Below are positions 1-12,269 of a stretch of DNA of 64,000 nt, piece by piece. The notes under the pieces are model-generated. The model had not been told where the DNA came from, ran no database searches, and worked only from the letters and a program-made list of their open reading frames with translations. Both the position numbers and the translations under genes were made by a program. Numbering within the stretch: the stretch's first letter is position 1; every line of letters starts with the position of its first letter. The stretch comes from Sorex araneus (Eukaryota > Chordata > Mammalia > Eulipotyphla > Soricidae): assembly GCF_027595985.1 (NCBI RefSeq), contig NC_073305.1, positions 121,180,114 through 121,244,113 on the forward strand. The letters are read 5' to 3'.

Positions 1-1965
1 GTCTGTGACAATCTCTCCTCTACCGAGTCAAGTAACTTCCCTAGTCTACAGTTTTCATACCTTAAGTTTACACTGTAGTCAGCCCTAGGGCCTCTAACTC
101 TGCTGAGAAAAGATATTTTACTTACTTTGCTTTGCTACATACTAGGAATTGGCAAATTTTTCTGGACAAGTCACATGGTTTTCATCAACCCTGTTATCTT
201 AGTAAGTAAGCAGTCAGAGGTAATATGTAAATGAATGCATAGTGTGTTCAAATAAAGCTTTATTTGTAGGTGCAATTGTAAAATTTGCATAAATGTCACT
301 TATTACAAACTAATTTCTTTCGACCTTTTTAACCATCTAAACATGTAAAAGATTGTCTTAGTTTTCATATCTTACAAAGCCGGACTTCAGACTTTAAAAC
401 AGCTTCCTTAACATGCTCATTGCAATGTCAGCTGAGGCAATATGATGACATATTTGATGAAAGGTAAATTTCATTGTTACTATAAATTAAAGAAAAAATG
501 TTCACTATTTGCATATTCATACTGTATTTCATAAATTTCCAACAATAACATACAAACTTCTAAAAACTATTGTATTTGCTTTCTATCAGTCAAATAGAAT
601 ACTAAAGAAATTTTGATTTTTAGAAAAATTGGAAGTAGTAACTTTCTTTCACATTCAAATATGTATTACTTTATAAATATCCTTAACTAATGCTCAGCCA
701 AGAATAATGCACAGGTGTGGTGACTAGCCATAGCTTCATATAATTTAAACACTTTCCTCTCTACATTATAAATCTGATTTCCTCTTTAAGAAGCACAAAC
801 CAAATAAATTTTTGGAATTAATGTGCTAAAGTCACATTCAGAAATCCAATTTCTTTGAGATATTTCTTATTAACTAAGTAACAGGAAGGGTGTTACATAA
901 TCATGTCACTGCTGGACCTAGAAAAGATCCCACTTGTTAATATTCAATTGCCTTCAAGGAAGTCGTTGGATACCAGAGGTTATCTATTGACTCAGAGATC
1001 TGCCTTATACTTAATCTTTGAAAATATCCCTTGCTTAATTGTTATTTTTGTGATTCCTGGTTTTATACCAGTGACGGGAAAACTACTCATTTACAAACTA
1101 TTAATCTGATGGTCCTTCCATCCATAATCTAATCTTCAGGCAAATCGGTGGACATTTTAATAAAACTTAGCTAAGAGTCAGTAATTAAAGCAATTTTAAT
1201 TTTTTTTAGTCTTCGATGAGTATCCCTAATCCTTTTGTATTACTTGCTTATGTATTTCTAATTGTCCCTTGTCACACAATTTGACTATGATAACTGTTCG
1301 TTTTCTTTCTACTAACATCTCAGCTATCAGAGAGGAGTGATTTCTTTTATCCACTGCTCATTTGCATTCTCACCTGAAAAGGTGCAGTATCACAGTAGGC
1401 CATGCTTCCCACTGAACCCAATTATTCCCACTGTGCAAAGTAAAGTGGGCATGAACATCCCTCACGGAATAGGCAACATATGGTTGCTACCATCAACACA
1501 GCTGGAACATCTGTGCATGTATTCATGCTGTGTGTGCATTACTTCAGTTGCACACTCTAATATGAGTTTGAGAGGGCATTTTATCAGGAGTAAAGCTTAC
1601 AAACAGTATAGTAAAGAAAATAAGAGGGTAAACTTGAAAGATGTATTTACCTAGTGAATGTACAAGCTAGGTTTGACTTTTGGTAGGACAAAAAGTTCTG
1701 CAGTTATTTTAAAATTTAATATTATTTTAAATATTTACATTTCTCCAATCTCACCATTTATATCACATAATATAATTATAAAAAATTGGGAAATTTATGT
1801 CACCCTTGATTCAACGTATATCAGTCTCCTGCTAACATAATAATAATTGAAATAATGATACAGAAACTCTAACCGCATTTATTTGTCCATAAATGTCTTA
1901 AAGTCTTTACACATATTACATATTACCTCATAATCAAAAACACAACATATCTTTACTTAAAAAAA
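1..1965. other. AT-rich unique intergenic DNA
   Basis: No gene, RNA gene or recognisable repeat is seen. All open frames are short, AT-rich and lack family resemblance. Positions 1320-1600 are less AT-biased than the surroundings and contain an octamer-like ATTTGCAT near 1360, which could mark a regulatory element, but nothing else supports that. Confidence 0.7.
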
Positions 1966-2105
1966 TAATTTTGGCCACACCCAGCAGTTCTTAGTGCTTA
2001 CTTTTAACTGGCTCCAGAGACCATATTTGGGGGATATGAGGTTAAACCTCTGTCAGCCACAGGCATGTCAAACACCCTAATGCTGTATTAGTGCTCTGAC
2101 CCTGT
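1966..2105 (-). mobile_element. Decayed tRNA-derived SINE
   Basis: On the minus strand this is a worn copy of the window's main SINE. The plus strand reads 'ggccacacccagcag' followed by 'ctggctccagagaccatat', matching the reverse of the body and mid part of cleaner copies. The tRNA-like head is barely legible and no TSD is visible, so it is an old insertion. Confidence 0.65.
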
Positions 2106-4064
2106 TTGTGCTTTTATTTGTATTCAATTATAGTTAAATTTCAGATAAAAATAGAGTAATCAGTGTTTTAAATTTCACAAAAGTAAAAATTTTGAATTTT
2201 ATGTTAATCTTTATGATTTATCATAAATAAATATAATTAACATATAAATCTCAAATAATATAATTATTTATTTGTATAAATTTATTTTGGTTAGTGATAC
2301 CAGTTCAAAAGAATTTGAACTCTATTAAAAGACAATTGGTTCATTCATTTTCTTCCTCCAAAGTATCTGGGAAGAAGGAATAAATACTTGGGAGAAGACA
2401 GATGGATGGGAAAACCAGCAGACGTTGCAAATGTGGAAAATTACTGTTCTCCTCCTCTCCCACATCAGTAAGTGGTTAATCTGGTTAAGATGCTTATTTA
2501 TAGAATGTTTTCAATCTTGGCAAGAAATTAGAAATTTTCACAAAGGGAAGGATCTGTAAGCTTATGACTAGAGTAGGAAAATGGTGCAAAACTAATATTA
2601 GGAAAAGTGGTAAAACTAAATACATTAAATATCCATATCATATAAAGCTTCTATGAAAAATGTAGCTTTATTTGGAGATTTACAAAGAACTATTATAATT
2701 GATTTCATTTTCATATAATCCTACAAACATTATTGAGTTGTTGTACTGATGTTTCTCAAGGTAACAAGGTACTGATGTTTCTCAGAATCTTCCACTAGAA
2801 CTACCAACAACTACAAATTAGATGTGGAGTTCATTTTTATGTTCTTTACTTTAAGTTTAATCATAAGCTGGCAATTAATTTTAAAAAGTCAAACAAAGAG
2901 CAAAGGAACTTCAAAACAGCAACCTTGGTATAAGGGGAAAATGGTTAAGAAAAGCAGTTATTATCAAAAAGAAAATTGCAATCTATGTTATATTCAAGTT
3001 CTATGTAGTTCAAGAAACCTTTAATTTAACCCAAAGGCATAAGTGATATGTCTATGTTTTATAAACAAATTTACAAAATGACCACACTTCTTAGAAATTA
3101 CGAAGTGATTGCAAAAGGGAGGACAAACATGTAGCAGTGAAAATTAGAATGAGCTTATGTCAAATAAATTAAAGATCTTATCTTGAAAAATGTAAGGAAG
3201 AATTATATTTATGTTGAGGGAATTATCAAAGAAGATAGAACTAGCACAGTACTGAGGTGGCTTAACTCAAGCAGACTTGATCTGAGAGAATGAATATAAA
3301 GTGCCACTAAAGATGATCTTAAATAGATCATATGGAAAGTGATCCATCACTTATATGGAAAGTGATTTATTTTCCTTGAGAAATTATAAATTTCAAATGC
3401 AATTTCTTAAAAGAATTATATGAAAATCTTTTTTAGATATTAAATTCAATCAATTAAGAATTTACAAGATTAGCAATAATACAAGAAACAATATTACCCG
3501 AAGCCAAGATGACTTTTTAGGTGACAATAATGATTTTTCCATGAGAATTAGGAAGAATGGTTGATAACATTTAAAGAATGAATTAAAATGAAAGGAAGAC
3601 TTATGGAGCAAGAAAGAATAATTTAAAAAGATTCTCCCAAGGTTTATAAAGTCAAGGGTAAAATTTTATAGCGCTAATGTTAAAATAAGTATCATAGAAG
3701 GAGTTTCATTATGAATAAAAGTAAATTGTCTTCTAGGTACTTTGGTTTGTCAGTGATGACAAATGTATAGATATCATTTACAGACACATGATATAAAAGG
3801 TCTTAGAGAAGACAGTGACAGAGAAAAGGTTGAAGACATGATAAGCTTTCAAAACCAGTAAGTGTATTTTCTTTAAAGGAGAAGCCTACAGAAAGACTGA
3901 GCTAATGAAGGCTAGAGGCTGAGATATCAGAAAAGAAGCAATTTTACAGTACTTTCCCGTCAATGAATTCATCAATGAAAGTCACTGACTATCATTAACT
4001 AGTCAAAAGAGGGAGAATACTGGATGAAAGTCTCATTTCATTTGTTAGAAAATAAAATTTTCTG
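2106..4064. other. Unique intergenic DNA
   Basis: No gene or repeat is recognised. A 16-base direct repeat (GTACTGATGTTTCTCA) occurs twice near 2743 and 2769. Short A-rich stretches and chance open frames are otherwise all that is seen. Confidence 0.65.
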
Positions 4065-4072
4065 AAATTTTA

Positions 4073-4455
4073 ATTAATCAATTTATTTATTTATTGAATC
4101 ACCATGTGGAAAGTTACAAAGCTTTCAGTCTTAAGTATCAGTTATAAAATGCTCGAACACCCATTACTTCACCAGTTCACATATTCCACCACCAAGAATC
4201 ACAGTATACCTCTCTTCAACCCCCCCAACCCCCCACCCTGCCTGTGTAGCTGATAAATTTCACTTTACTTTCTCTTTACTTTGATTGCATTCAATATTTC
4301 AACAAAAAACTCACTATTATTTTTTGGAGTTTCCCACCCCAAAGTCGGACCTGCTGAAAAGGAAGTATTTGATAATTTGTTTTCCATTGCTGAGAATGAA
4401 GAGATATGAGGTCCTGTGGCTGCAATAGTGGCTGTGCGGTTTTGGAATTCTGTAT
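4073..4455 (-). repeat. Second copy of the L1 3' end
   Basis: This segment repeats the end of the adjacent L1. The block from 'tattgaatcacc' through 'gctgagaatgaagagatatgag' (4093-4410) has a counterpart at 4505-4820, followed by a similar TTTTAT-rich boundary. On the minus strand the L1 reaches an A-rich tail at about 4505-4455 and then continues into this second 3' UTR and tail. It may be a read-through product (3' transduction of another L1 end) or an older L1 that lay beside the insertion site. Its divergence from the first copy is noticeable. Confidence 0.8.
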
Positions 4456-4469
4456 TTTATTTTATTTTA

Positions 4470-5164
4470 TATTATTTTATTTTATTTTATTTATTTATTT
4501 ATTTTATTGAATCACCCTGTGGAAAGTTACAAAGCTTTCAGGCTTATATCTCAGTTATACAATGCTCGAACACCTGTCCCTTCACCAGTGCACATATTCC
4601 ACCACCAAAAACCCCAGTATACCTCCCACCCCCCACCGCACAACCCCAACCTGCTTAGCTGATAAATTTCACTTCACTTTCTCTTTACCTTGATTATATT
4701 CCATATTTCAACATAAAACTCACTATTGTTGTTGGAGTTTCTCCCCCAAAAAACAGCCCTGCTGAAAAGGAAGCATTTGATAATTAGTTTTCAAATGCTG
4801 AGAATAAAGAGATATGAAGTTGCACAGCCAGAATAGCGGCCCCATGGTTTGGGATTTTTGTATTTTAGTATTTTAGTAACTAAGTCCAGGGAGATTTATG
4901 CTAGAAATTGCATCATTTCCATTACTGGGGCAGCATGGGGCTGTGGCTTAGTTCACAGTCTAGAGACAATTCTACAAGCAGCTGCTGGTACCAAAATTAG
5001 TCTTGCTGGCTTCCAGATCGTGGTCGATCAGCTGCAGAGTGGCCACATGAACATGTGGCTGCGGAGTTGCATCTCGGCATAGAGCCTGGATTTCTGTATT
5101 TTAGTATTTTAGTAACTAAGTCCAGAGAAATTGCTGCATCACTGCAAGCTCGTACCTCTCTGCT
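4470..5164 (-). other. L1 3' UTR
   Basis: This stretch lies between the ORF2 end and the first A-rich tail. It contains a direct repeat of 31 bases at about 4859-4889 and 5095-5125, bracketing about 235 bp. This suggests an internal duplication or a junction within the 3' UTR. Related 3' UTR sequence recurs at 44390-44734. Confidence 0.8.
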
Positions 5165-8100
5165 ACTTAATATTCCACATTGAGTGCAATCTTTCTATGT
5201 CTGTCTCTTTCTTTCTGACTCATTTCACTCAACATGATACTTTCCATGTTGATCTACTTATATGCAAATTTCATGACTTCATCTTTTCTAACAGCTACAT
5301 AGTATTCCATTGTGTAGATGTACCAAGCTTTCTTTAACCAGTCATTTGTTTTTGAGCACTCTGGTTTTTTCCAGATTTAAGCTATTGTAAACAATGCTGT
5401 GATGAACATATAGGTGCAGATGTCATTTCTACTATACCATTTTGCTTCTCCAGGATATATTCCTAGGAGTGATATTGCTGGGTCAAATGGAAGCTCAATT
5501 TCTAATTTTTTGAGAATTGTCCATATTGTTTTCCAAAAGTGCTGAACCAGTCGGCATTCTTATCAGCAGTGAAGGAGAGTCCCTTTCTCTCACATCCATG
5601 CCAACAACGGTTGCTTTGGTATTTTGGGAGATGGGCCAGTCTCTGTGGTGTGAGATGATATGATATCTCATTGTTTTTATCTGCATCTCCCTGATGATTA
5701 GTAATGTCGAGCATTTTCTCATTTGCCTCTCAGCCATTCATGTTTCTTCTTTGAGAAAGTTTCTGTTCATTTCATTACCCCATTTGTTGACCGGGTCAGC
5801 AGTCTTCTTGTGGAGTTCAACCAGTGCATTGTATATCCTTGACATCAACCCTTTATCGGATGGGTACTTGGTAAATATCCTTTCCCATTCTGTAGACTTT
5901 CTTTGTATTTTGGTCACTGTTTCTTTTGAGATGCAGAAGCTTCTTAGTTTAAGATAGCCTCATTTATTTATCTGTGTTTTCACTTGCTTGGCCAGTGGCG
6001 TGTCATCTTTGAAATTACCATTGGCTTCAATGTCTTGGAGGGTTTTGCCGACCTTGTCTTCAATGTACCTTAGGGATTCTGGTCTGATGTTGAGGTCTTT
6101 AATCCATTTTGTACATGTTAATAGATGGAGATCTAAGCCCATTTTTTGCATGTAGCTGTTCAGTTTTGCCTGCACAATTTGTTCAACATGCTTTCCTTGC
6201 TCAACTTCACATTTCTTGCTCCATTATCAAAGATTAGATGATCATATACTTGGGGCTGTGTGTCAGTATTCAACCATGTTCCATTGGTCTGCAGGTCTGC
6301 CTTTGTTCGAGTACCATGCTGTTTTATTTACTACTGCTTTGTAGTAGAGTTTGAAGTTGGGGAGGTTGATTCCTCCCATTTTCTTTTTCCCAAAAATTGC
6401 TTTAGCTATTCGTGGGGGTTTATTGTTCCATATGAACTTCAGGAGTGCTTGCTCCATTTCTTTGAAGAATGTCAAGGGTATCCTCATAGGGATTGCATTG
6501 AATTTGTACAATGCTTTGGGGACTATTGCCATTTTGATTATATTAATTCTTCCAATCCATGAGCAGGGGATATATTTCCATTTCCTCATGTCTTCTTTTA
6601 TTTCCTGAAGTAGTGTTTTGTAGTCCTTTACCGCTTAGTTAAGCCGATTCCGAGGTACTTGATCTTTTGAGGTACAGTTGTAAACGCAATTGCTTTTATC
6701 ATGTCACTTTCTTCTCTCTCATTATTTGCATATAGGAAAGCCATGGACTTTGGGGTATTGATTTTATAGCCTGCAAATTTACTATATGAGTCTATTGTTT
6801 CTAGGAGTTTTTTGGTAGAGTTTTAGGGTTCTCTAAGTATAGTATCATATCATATGCGAACAGTCAGAGCTTGATTTCTGCTTTTCCTACCTGAATGCTC
6901 TTAATATCTTTTTCTTGCCTAGTTGCTCTTGCAAGCACTTCCAGTACTATATTGAACAGAAGTGGAGAGAGTGGGCATCCTTGTCTCATCCCTGTTCTTA
7001 GAGGGAAGGCTTTTAGTTTTCCCCATTGAGGATGATGCTTGCCATAGGCTTTTGATAAACGGGTTTGACTATTGAGGAAAGTCCCTTCTATATCTATTTT
7101 GGCGAGAGTTTTAATTATAAACGGGTGCTGGATCTTGTCAAATGCTTTCTCTGCATCTATGATATGATCATATGATTTTTATCTTTTCTTTTGTTGATAT
7201 GATGGATTATGTTGATTGATTTCCGGATGTTAAACCATCCTTGCATCCCCGGGATGAATCCCACTTGGTCGTGGTGTATGATCTTTTTCATGAGTTGATG
7301 AATTCTGTTTGCTAATATTTTGTTGATAATCTTCACATCTGTGTTCATCAGGGATACTAGCCTATAGTTTTCTTTTTGTGTGTGGTGTCTTTGTTTGCCT
7401 TGGGTATTAGGGATATATGAGCCTCATATAAACTGTTTGGGAGAGTTTCTGTTTCTTCAATTTTCTGGAAAAGCTTGAGAACAACTGGCAATAGGTCCTT
7501 TTAAATGTTTGGAAGAATTCGCTAGTGAATCCGTCTGAACCTGGGCTTTTGTTTTTGGGAAAAATTTTGATTAAAGTTTTAATTTCCTTGATACTAATAG
7601 GACTTTCCAGGTACTGCATGTCTTCTTGGTTCAGCGTTGGACATTATAGGAATCAAGGAATTTATCCAGTTCTTCTAGGTTCTCTTGTTTTGTGGCATAC
7701 AGATTTTCAAAGTAGTCTCTGATGATCTTTTGAATTTCTTTGCTTGCTTTTGTGATGTCTTCCTTTTCATTTCTGATTTGGCTTATAAGGGTTCTCTCTC
7801 TCTCTCTCTTTCTTTGTGAGTCTTGCTAATGGTTTATCAATCTTGTTTATTTTCTCGAAGAACCAGCTCTTGGTTTCATTGATCTTTTGGATTTTCTTTT
7901 GGGTTTCCATGTCATTGATTTCTGCTTTAAGTTTTATTATCTCTTTCCTTCTGTCTGATTTGGGCTCCTTTTTTTGGTCCTTTTCTAAAGTCTTGAGCTG
8001 TGTGGGCCCTTTCTTCCTTCCTGAGAAATGTTTGCAGAGCTGTAAATTTTCCCCTTAATATCGCTTTATCTGTGTCCCACATGTTCTGTTAGCTCGTGTC

Positions 8101-8907
8101 TCCATTCTCATTTGTTTCCAGGTACCTTTTGATTTCTTCCTTGATTTCCTTCCTGACCCACTCATTGTTCAACATCGAGTTGTTTAATTATCAGGTATTT
8201 GATTTTATTTTCTGCATCTGTCTATGATTAACTTCTATTTTCAGTGCATCATGGTCTGAAAAGATAGCTGGTACAATATCTAGCTTGCTGATTCTGTTTA
8301 GGTATGTTATGTGGCTCAGTGCATGGTCTATTCTGTCAAATGTTCCATGTGCACTGGAAAAGAATGTGTATTCCTTTTGGGGGGGATATAAAGCCCTGTA
8401 TATATCTACTAGCCCTATCTCTTCTATTTCTTCCTTCAAAGCCAGTATTTCCTTGGTGACTTTTAATCTTCTTGATCTGTCCAGAGGTGATAGGGCAGTG
8501 TTGAAATCTCCAACTACTATTTTGTTGCTCGCAATGTCCTTCTTAAGGTCTGTTAGCAGTTGTTGTAGGTATTTATCTGGTCCCTCATTGGGTGCGTACA
8601 CGTTTAGAGTGTGATTTCTTCCTTCTGTACATATCCCTTAATTAATAAAAAAGGACTTCACTATCCCTTCTAATCTTTTTAAACCTAAAGTCTATGTTGT
8701 CTGATACTAGTAGGGCCACCTCAGCTTTTTTGAGGGAGTTGTTTTCTTGCAGGATTGTTTTCCATCCTTTGACTCTGAGTCTGTGGCTATTCAGATGTGT
8801 TTCTTGCAGCAACAGAATGTTGGGTTCAGTCTCTGAATCCATTTTGCCAGTCTGTGTCTCTTAATTGGTGAATTTAGACCATTGTCATTGAGAGAGATTA
8901 TTGTCAT
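5165..8907 (-). pseudogene. L1 ORF2 (endonuclease / reverse transcriptase), broken
   Basis: ORF2 encodes the enzyme that nicks target DNA and copies L1 RNA there. Visible parts in order: APE-type endonuclease with QETHL (about 8785), GDFNT (8513-8499) and SDHDAL (8259-8242); reverse transcriptase palm with 'AEKAFDKI'-like sequence near 7150; the YxDD-type motif near 6860; thumb region with '[15 protein letters not shown]' (6500-6390); and the C-terminal region (6175-5165). The length of about 1,250 codons is close to the usual 1,275. The start is the ATG at 8907-8905, giving M-T-I-I-S-L-N. The copy is dead: one base is missing near 8790 just before QETHL, more frameshifts follow, and the catalytic F-A-D-D reads F-A-Y-D. 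Confidence 0.93.
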
Positions 8908-9886
8908 GGGGTTTTGTGCCCTCTTTCTGTAAGGGTTTGTTGTGCTTCTAGGGGTTTTTCTTGTCGTACTGTAGCCCCTTTAGTCCTTCTTTTAGGTTTG
9001 GTTTTGAGTCTATGAATTTCTTGAGTTGTGTTTTTTTCCAGAAAATAGTGTATTGTTCCTTTCAGATAAAGCATTCTTGCAGAAGCGTTCATTTCATTCA
9101 GTTTTTTTCACTATATCCCACCACTGCCTTTGGGCTTGGATGGTTTCCTCCAATAGGTCTTCTGTGAATCTAAGGGGTGCTCCTTTGCATGTGATTTCCT
9201 TTTTCGACCTTGCTGCTTGCAGTATTGTGTCTTTATCCATGACATCCATCATGCTAACTATGATATGTCTTGGTGTTTTTCTGTTAGGGTCTCTTTTATC
9301 CGGCACCCTTTTGGCTCCTTGAATCTGGATGTCTGCATTCTCCAGCTCTGGGAATTTTTCAGCAATAATTTTTTTGACTGTGGCTTTTTCATTGGGGTTG
9401 GTTCCCTTTTTTTCTGGTACTCTGATGATTCTAATGTTTTTCCTCTTGAAATCATCCCCTAGGACTCTAATTCTCCCTAGAGCTATTTTGAGGTCTCTCC
9501 CAATTGTTTGTTGTTGCCTGCAGGCTTCCTGCAGCTAGTCTTCAAGCTCACTGATTCTGTCTTCAGCTGTATCCATTCTATTGTTGAGGGCGCCCACTAG
9601 TTTTTTAATTCATCTACCGAATCCTTTATTTGTGACATTTCCTTTTCTAGCTTTTTTTAATTTCTGTTCTCATTTCTTCCTGTAATTTCTCATCTGTCTG
9701 TTGTATTGCTTCTGTCAGGTCCTCCTTTAACTTGTCAGTCTTTACAATGAATTCATTGAACATCTTCAGGATTTCAACTCTGAATTCTTTATCAGAGAGC
9801 TCAGGTTTGTAGGAAACGTCTCTTGAGGCCTCTGGACTCCTTTCATCGTTCTCTCCTTGTGGCGGATATTTGCGCTGTTTGTTCAT
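8904..9886 (-). pseudogene. L1 ORF1 (RNA-binding chaperone), broken
   Basis: ORF1 makes the trimeric nucleic-acid chaperone that coats L1 RNA. The start is the ATG at 9886-9884 (M-N-K-Q-R-K). A charged, heptad-like N-terminal part follows (9800-9650), then RRM-like sequence ('KETLTEKHQDIS', about 9290-9258) and a C-terminal domain with 'KGAPLRFTEDLLEETIQAQRQWWD' split over frames (9200-9094) and ending T-E-R-G-H-K-T-P. At least three frames are needed to follow it, so it is not translated intact. The stop TGA (8906-8904) overlaps the ORF2 ATG in the sequence ATGA. Confidence 0.9.
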
Positions 9887-10530
9887 ATTGTTGTGGTGGT
9901 ATGGAAAAGAGACCCTCACGTTCACTATCACTGTTCCCTCTGGTTGCGAAAAAGGATTCTGAATGGGCTTGGTCAGTGCTGGTCAACTTCTTCTGTACCC
10001 CCTCTAGAACATGTTCCTGTCTGATGTTCCTCTATTCTTTACTTGAGGCCTCAAGTGATGCTTTTTGAGAATGTGCACCTTTACCTTGGGCTTGAAGAGC
10101 TGCTTATATTCATTGGTACTTTTGAGAAATTGGAATAAGCTAGCAATCTATTGGCGAACTGTTTTGGGGATAGCTTGGGTGACACTCAGGGACAGAGGTA
10201 AAGAACACTGAAATGTAACGACAAATTGCTTCGTATTCGGAAAAATATCTGCGACTGCTTGAGTGTTGTCCAGCTCAAAAGAAGGCCACCTCCACTTTTG
10301 TTGAGGCCACGCACACCTCGTTGAGGCACGCCCACTACCGAGATGTGGCTGGGTGCTTGGCAGGAGGGAGCAAACCAGGAGAGTGGAGAGTGGCAAAGGG
10401 GTAGATGGGTGGTACTCAGGCAGGGTGGGAGTCAGCGTCTGAAGGGGGGGAAGTGCAGGAGAGGAGATGGCCACTCGTTTCTGTTCACTGAACTGCAGGA
10501 GGGAGCAAACCTGCTCTGCAGGAGGGAGCC
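9887..10530 (-). promoter_or_regulatory. L1 5' UTR / internal promoter region
   Basis: The 640 bp upstream of ORF1 are clearly more GC-rich than the surrounding DNA, as expected for the internal RNA polymerase II promoter of an L1. On the minus strand the first 60 bases hold two copies of a GCTCCCTCCTGCAG-type motif. A third copy occurs near 10360. No ORF is expected here. This 5' UTR does not obviously match those of the elements at 62340 and 50395, which fits different L1 subfamilies. Confidence 0.7.
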
Positions 10531-10538
10531 AAATTTTA

Positions 10539-11442
10539 TTACATTTATAGTTATTTATAATCTTTGGTGGTAATGCCCATTCCTAAATTTTAAATGTGGG
10601 TCTTGTGTATACAATAGTCTCTTGCCTTTATTACACATTGTGTATATACTATATTGTGTTGAGTCTAGATTCTGGAAAATAGTAAAAAAAATAAAATAAT
10701 TATAGACTTTAATAGCAAGGAATTCTGGACCATCATATTTTTAACTAAATATAGTAAATAATCTAAACCTACTTCTTTGCACTATGAAATTATTGTTTAA
10801 ACGATAGAACTACCAAATACACTAAAGATATATTTACACTTAATTCTTATGTATGTTTATTCATTTTCTTACTATTCATATTATAGAATGCTGTGTATTT
10901 ATATATAAGTATCTTCATATGAAGGAAATTGATGCAGTTGAATAAATTCCTACACAAGCAAGTATCTCTCACAATGGAATAGATGTTATCATGTTCTCTT
11001 TCATGCTTTTTCCAAAGTTTTTAAATTAAGCATGATCAAAACTTTAACTTCTATATAGTTGTTTCTAGTGAGTTGAGGATGATTAGGAATATTGAGGGTC
11101 TTTGCCCAGTCACTGAAATCAGTAGTTAGACATAGCTTATTATGCCTGTTTCTTAAAGTGACTGTTTCCACAGAAAATGGTGCAAATATTCCAAGGATTA
11201 CTTAATAATCAATCAAAATAACCCTATTTCCTAGTAGAAATTTCTATTCATGGGCCTTGAAAACTACTGCACATTGATTTTGATGGTGACTTATACACTC
11301 ATATGATCAGAGTTTATGCCTACAATATAATAACAATTCAAAAACCTTAGTGAAAATGTCTACAGTAAAACTCACTCAAATTATTGCAGTAGTAAATTTA
11401 AACTATGAATATCTAATAAAATATGGTTAAAAGAAATAATCT
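10539..11442. other. Unique intergenic DNA
   Basis: AT-rich, with no recognisable gene or repeat. Confidence 0.65.
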
Positions 11443-11606
11443 TGGCTGGCCTGATAGCACAGCAGGTAGGGTGTTTGCCTTGCACACAGAAGACCTGGGT
11501 TCGATTCCCAGTATCCCATATGATCCCCTGACCACCACCAGGGGTAATTCCTGAGTGTAGAGCCAGGAGTAACCCCTGTACATTGCTGGGTGTAATCTAA
11601 AAAGCA
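11443..11606 (+). mobile_element. tRNA-derived SINE
   Basis: A good copy of the main SINE. The head reads 'gatagcacagcaggtaggg' (A box) and 'gggttcgattcccag' (B box), and the body runs through 'gagccaggagtaacccctgta' to 'ctaaaaagcaaaat'. The A-rich tail has become an AAAT microsatellite. GAAATAATCT before and GAATAATCT after the element suggest a TSD of about 10 bp. Confidence 0.92.
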
Positions 11607-11609
11607 AAA

Positions 11610-11660
<51 letters not shown>

Positions 11661-11662
11661 AA
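11607..11662 (+). repeat. (AAAT)n microsatellite
   Basis: About 14 units of AAAT form the expanded tail of the preceding SINE. Confidence 0.95.
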
Positions 11663-11871
11663 TGAATAATCTATTTCCTAAAATCCAAAGGTTAATTTAG
11701 AAAAATAACCTGAACTCGTTTCTGAACTTAGATTCAATCTGTTTTCTTGAGTATAGCTATGATATATGTATATATTTTGCTTTCACCTTTCATAATTTAA
11801 TATATTTACATAGCATGCATGAGAATTAGGTCAGGAGAGATTACCTGAAATAAAATGAGACTTTTAAAATT

Positions 11872-12268
11872 CACTTGTATCACTTGTCATCCTGTTGATC
11901 TTCGATTTGCTTGGGTGGGTGCCAGTAATGTCTCTATTTGTCCGTATCACAAGCTAGTGTAGCCCAATGGTATCTACTTACTCTAGGAACACAAAGAGCA
12001 TCAAACCTTTTCATTCAGGGTTTTGACAAAGAAGTCTGACCATCTCATAGTGGGCGGCCACAAGTTCTTTTGATCGTGGAATCCAGTCGGTAACAGCTCC
12101 AATTCAACAGTCATCTCTGAATTGCATTACGTGTCCGGCCTATCTGGTTTTTGACACCTTGTCAAACAAGACAGCATCCCTGATTCTTGATTCTCGATTG
12201 AGGTCAGAACTCCGGATTCCTTCTCTCAGTTGAGTGAAACACTATATTCCAAGCATAGCTCTTTAAAG
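11872..12268 (-). mobile_element. RTE-type LINE, 3' coding fragment
   Basis: The reverse complement aligns over most of its length with the plus-strand copy at 45930-46320. Shared landmarks are 'gagagaaggaatccggagtt', 'ccggacacgtaatg', 'aaaaccctgaatga' and the terminal 'cattactggcaccca...caaatcgaagatcaac'. Translation in shifting frames gives the C-terminal region of an RTE-type polyprotein (...REGIRSS..., ...GRPPxRWSxFFxKTLNE..., ...WRxYWxPxxQ...). It ends in the TGATACAAGTGA tail shared with the other copy. It is 5'-truncated and full of indels. Confidence 0.8.
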
Positions 12269-12269
12269 A

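Larger units (their letters stand above)
4073..10530 (-). mobile_element. Near full-length LINE-1 (L1) retrotransposon, inactive
   Basis: Read on the minus strand the order is 5' UTR (10530-9887), ORF1 (9886-8904), ORF2 (8907 to about 5165) and 3' UTR with A-rich tail (to about 4470), then a second copy of the 3' end (4455-4073). At about 6.4 kb this is the size of an intact mammalian L1 plus the extra tail. Both ORFs are broken by frameshifts and stops. AAATTTTA occurs at 4065-4072 and again at 10531-10538, a candidate TSD that would place the doubled 3' end inside a single insertion. The element is recognisable as L1 from the endonuclease, reverse transcriptase and C-terminal sequences in the translated fragments. 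Confidence 0.93.
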
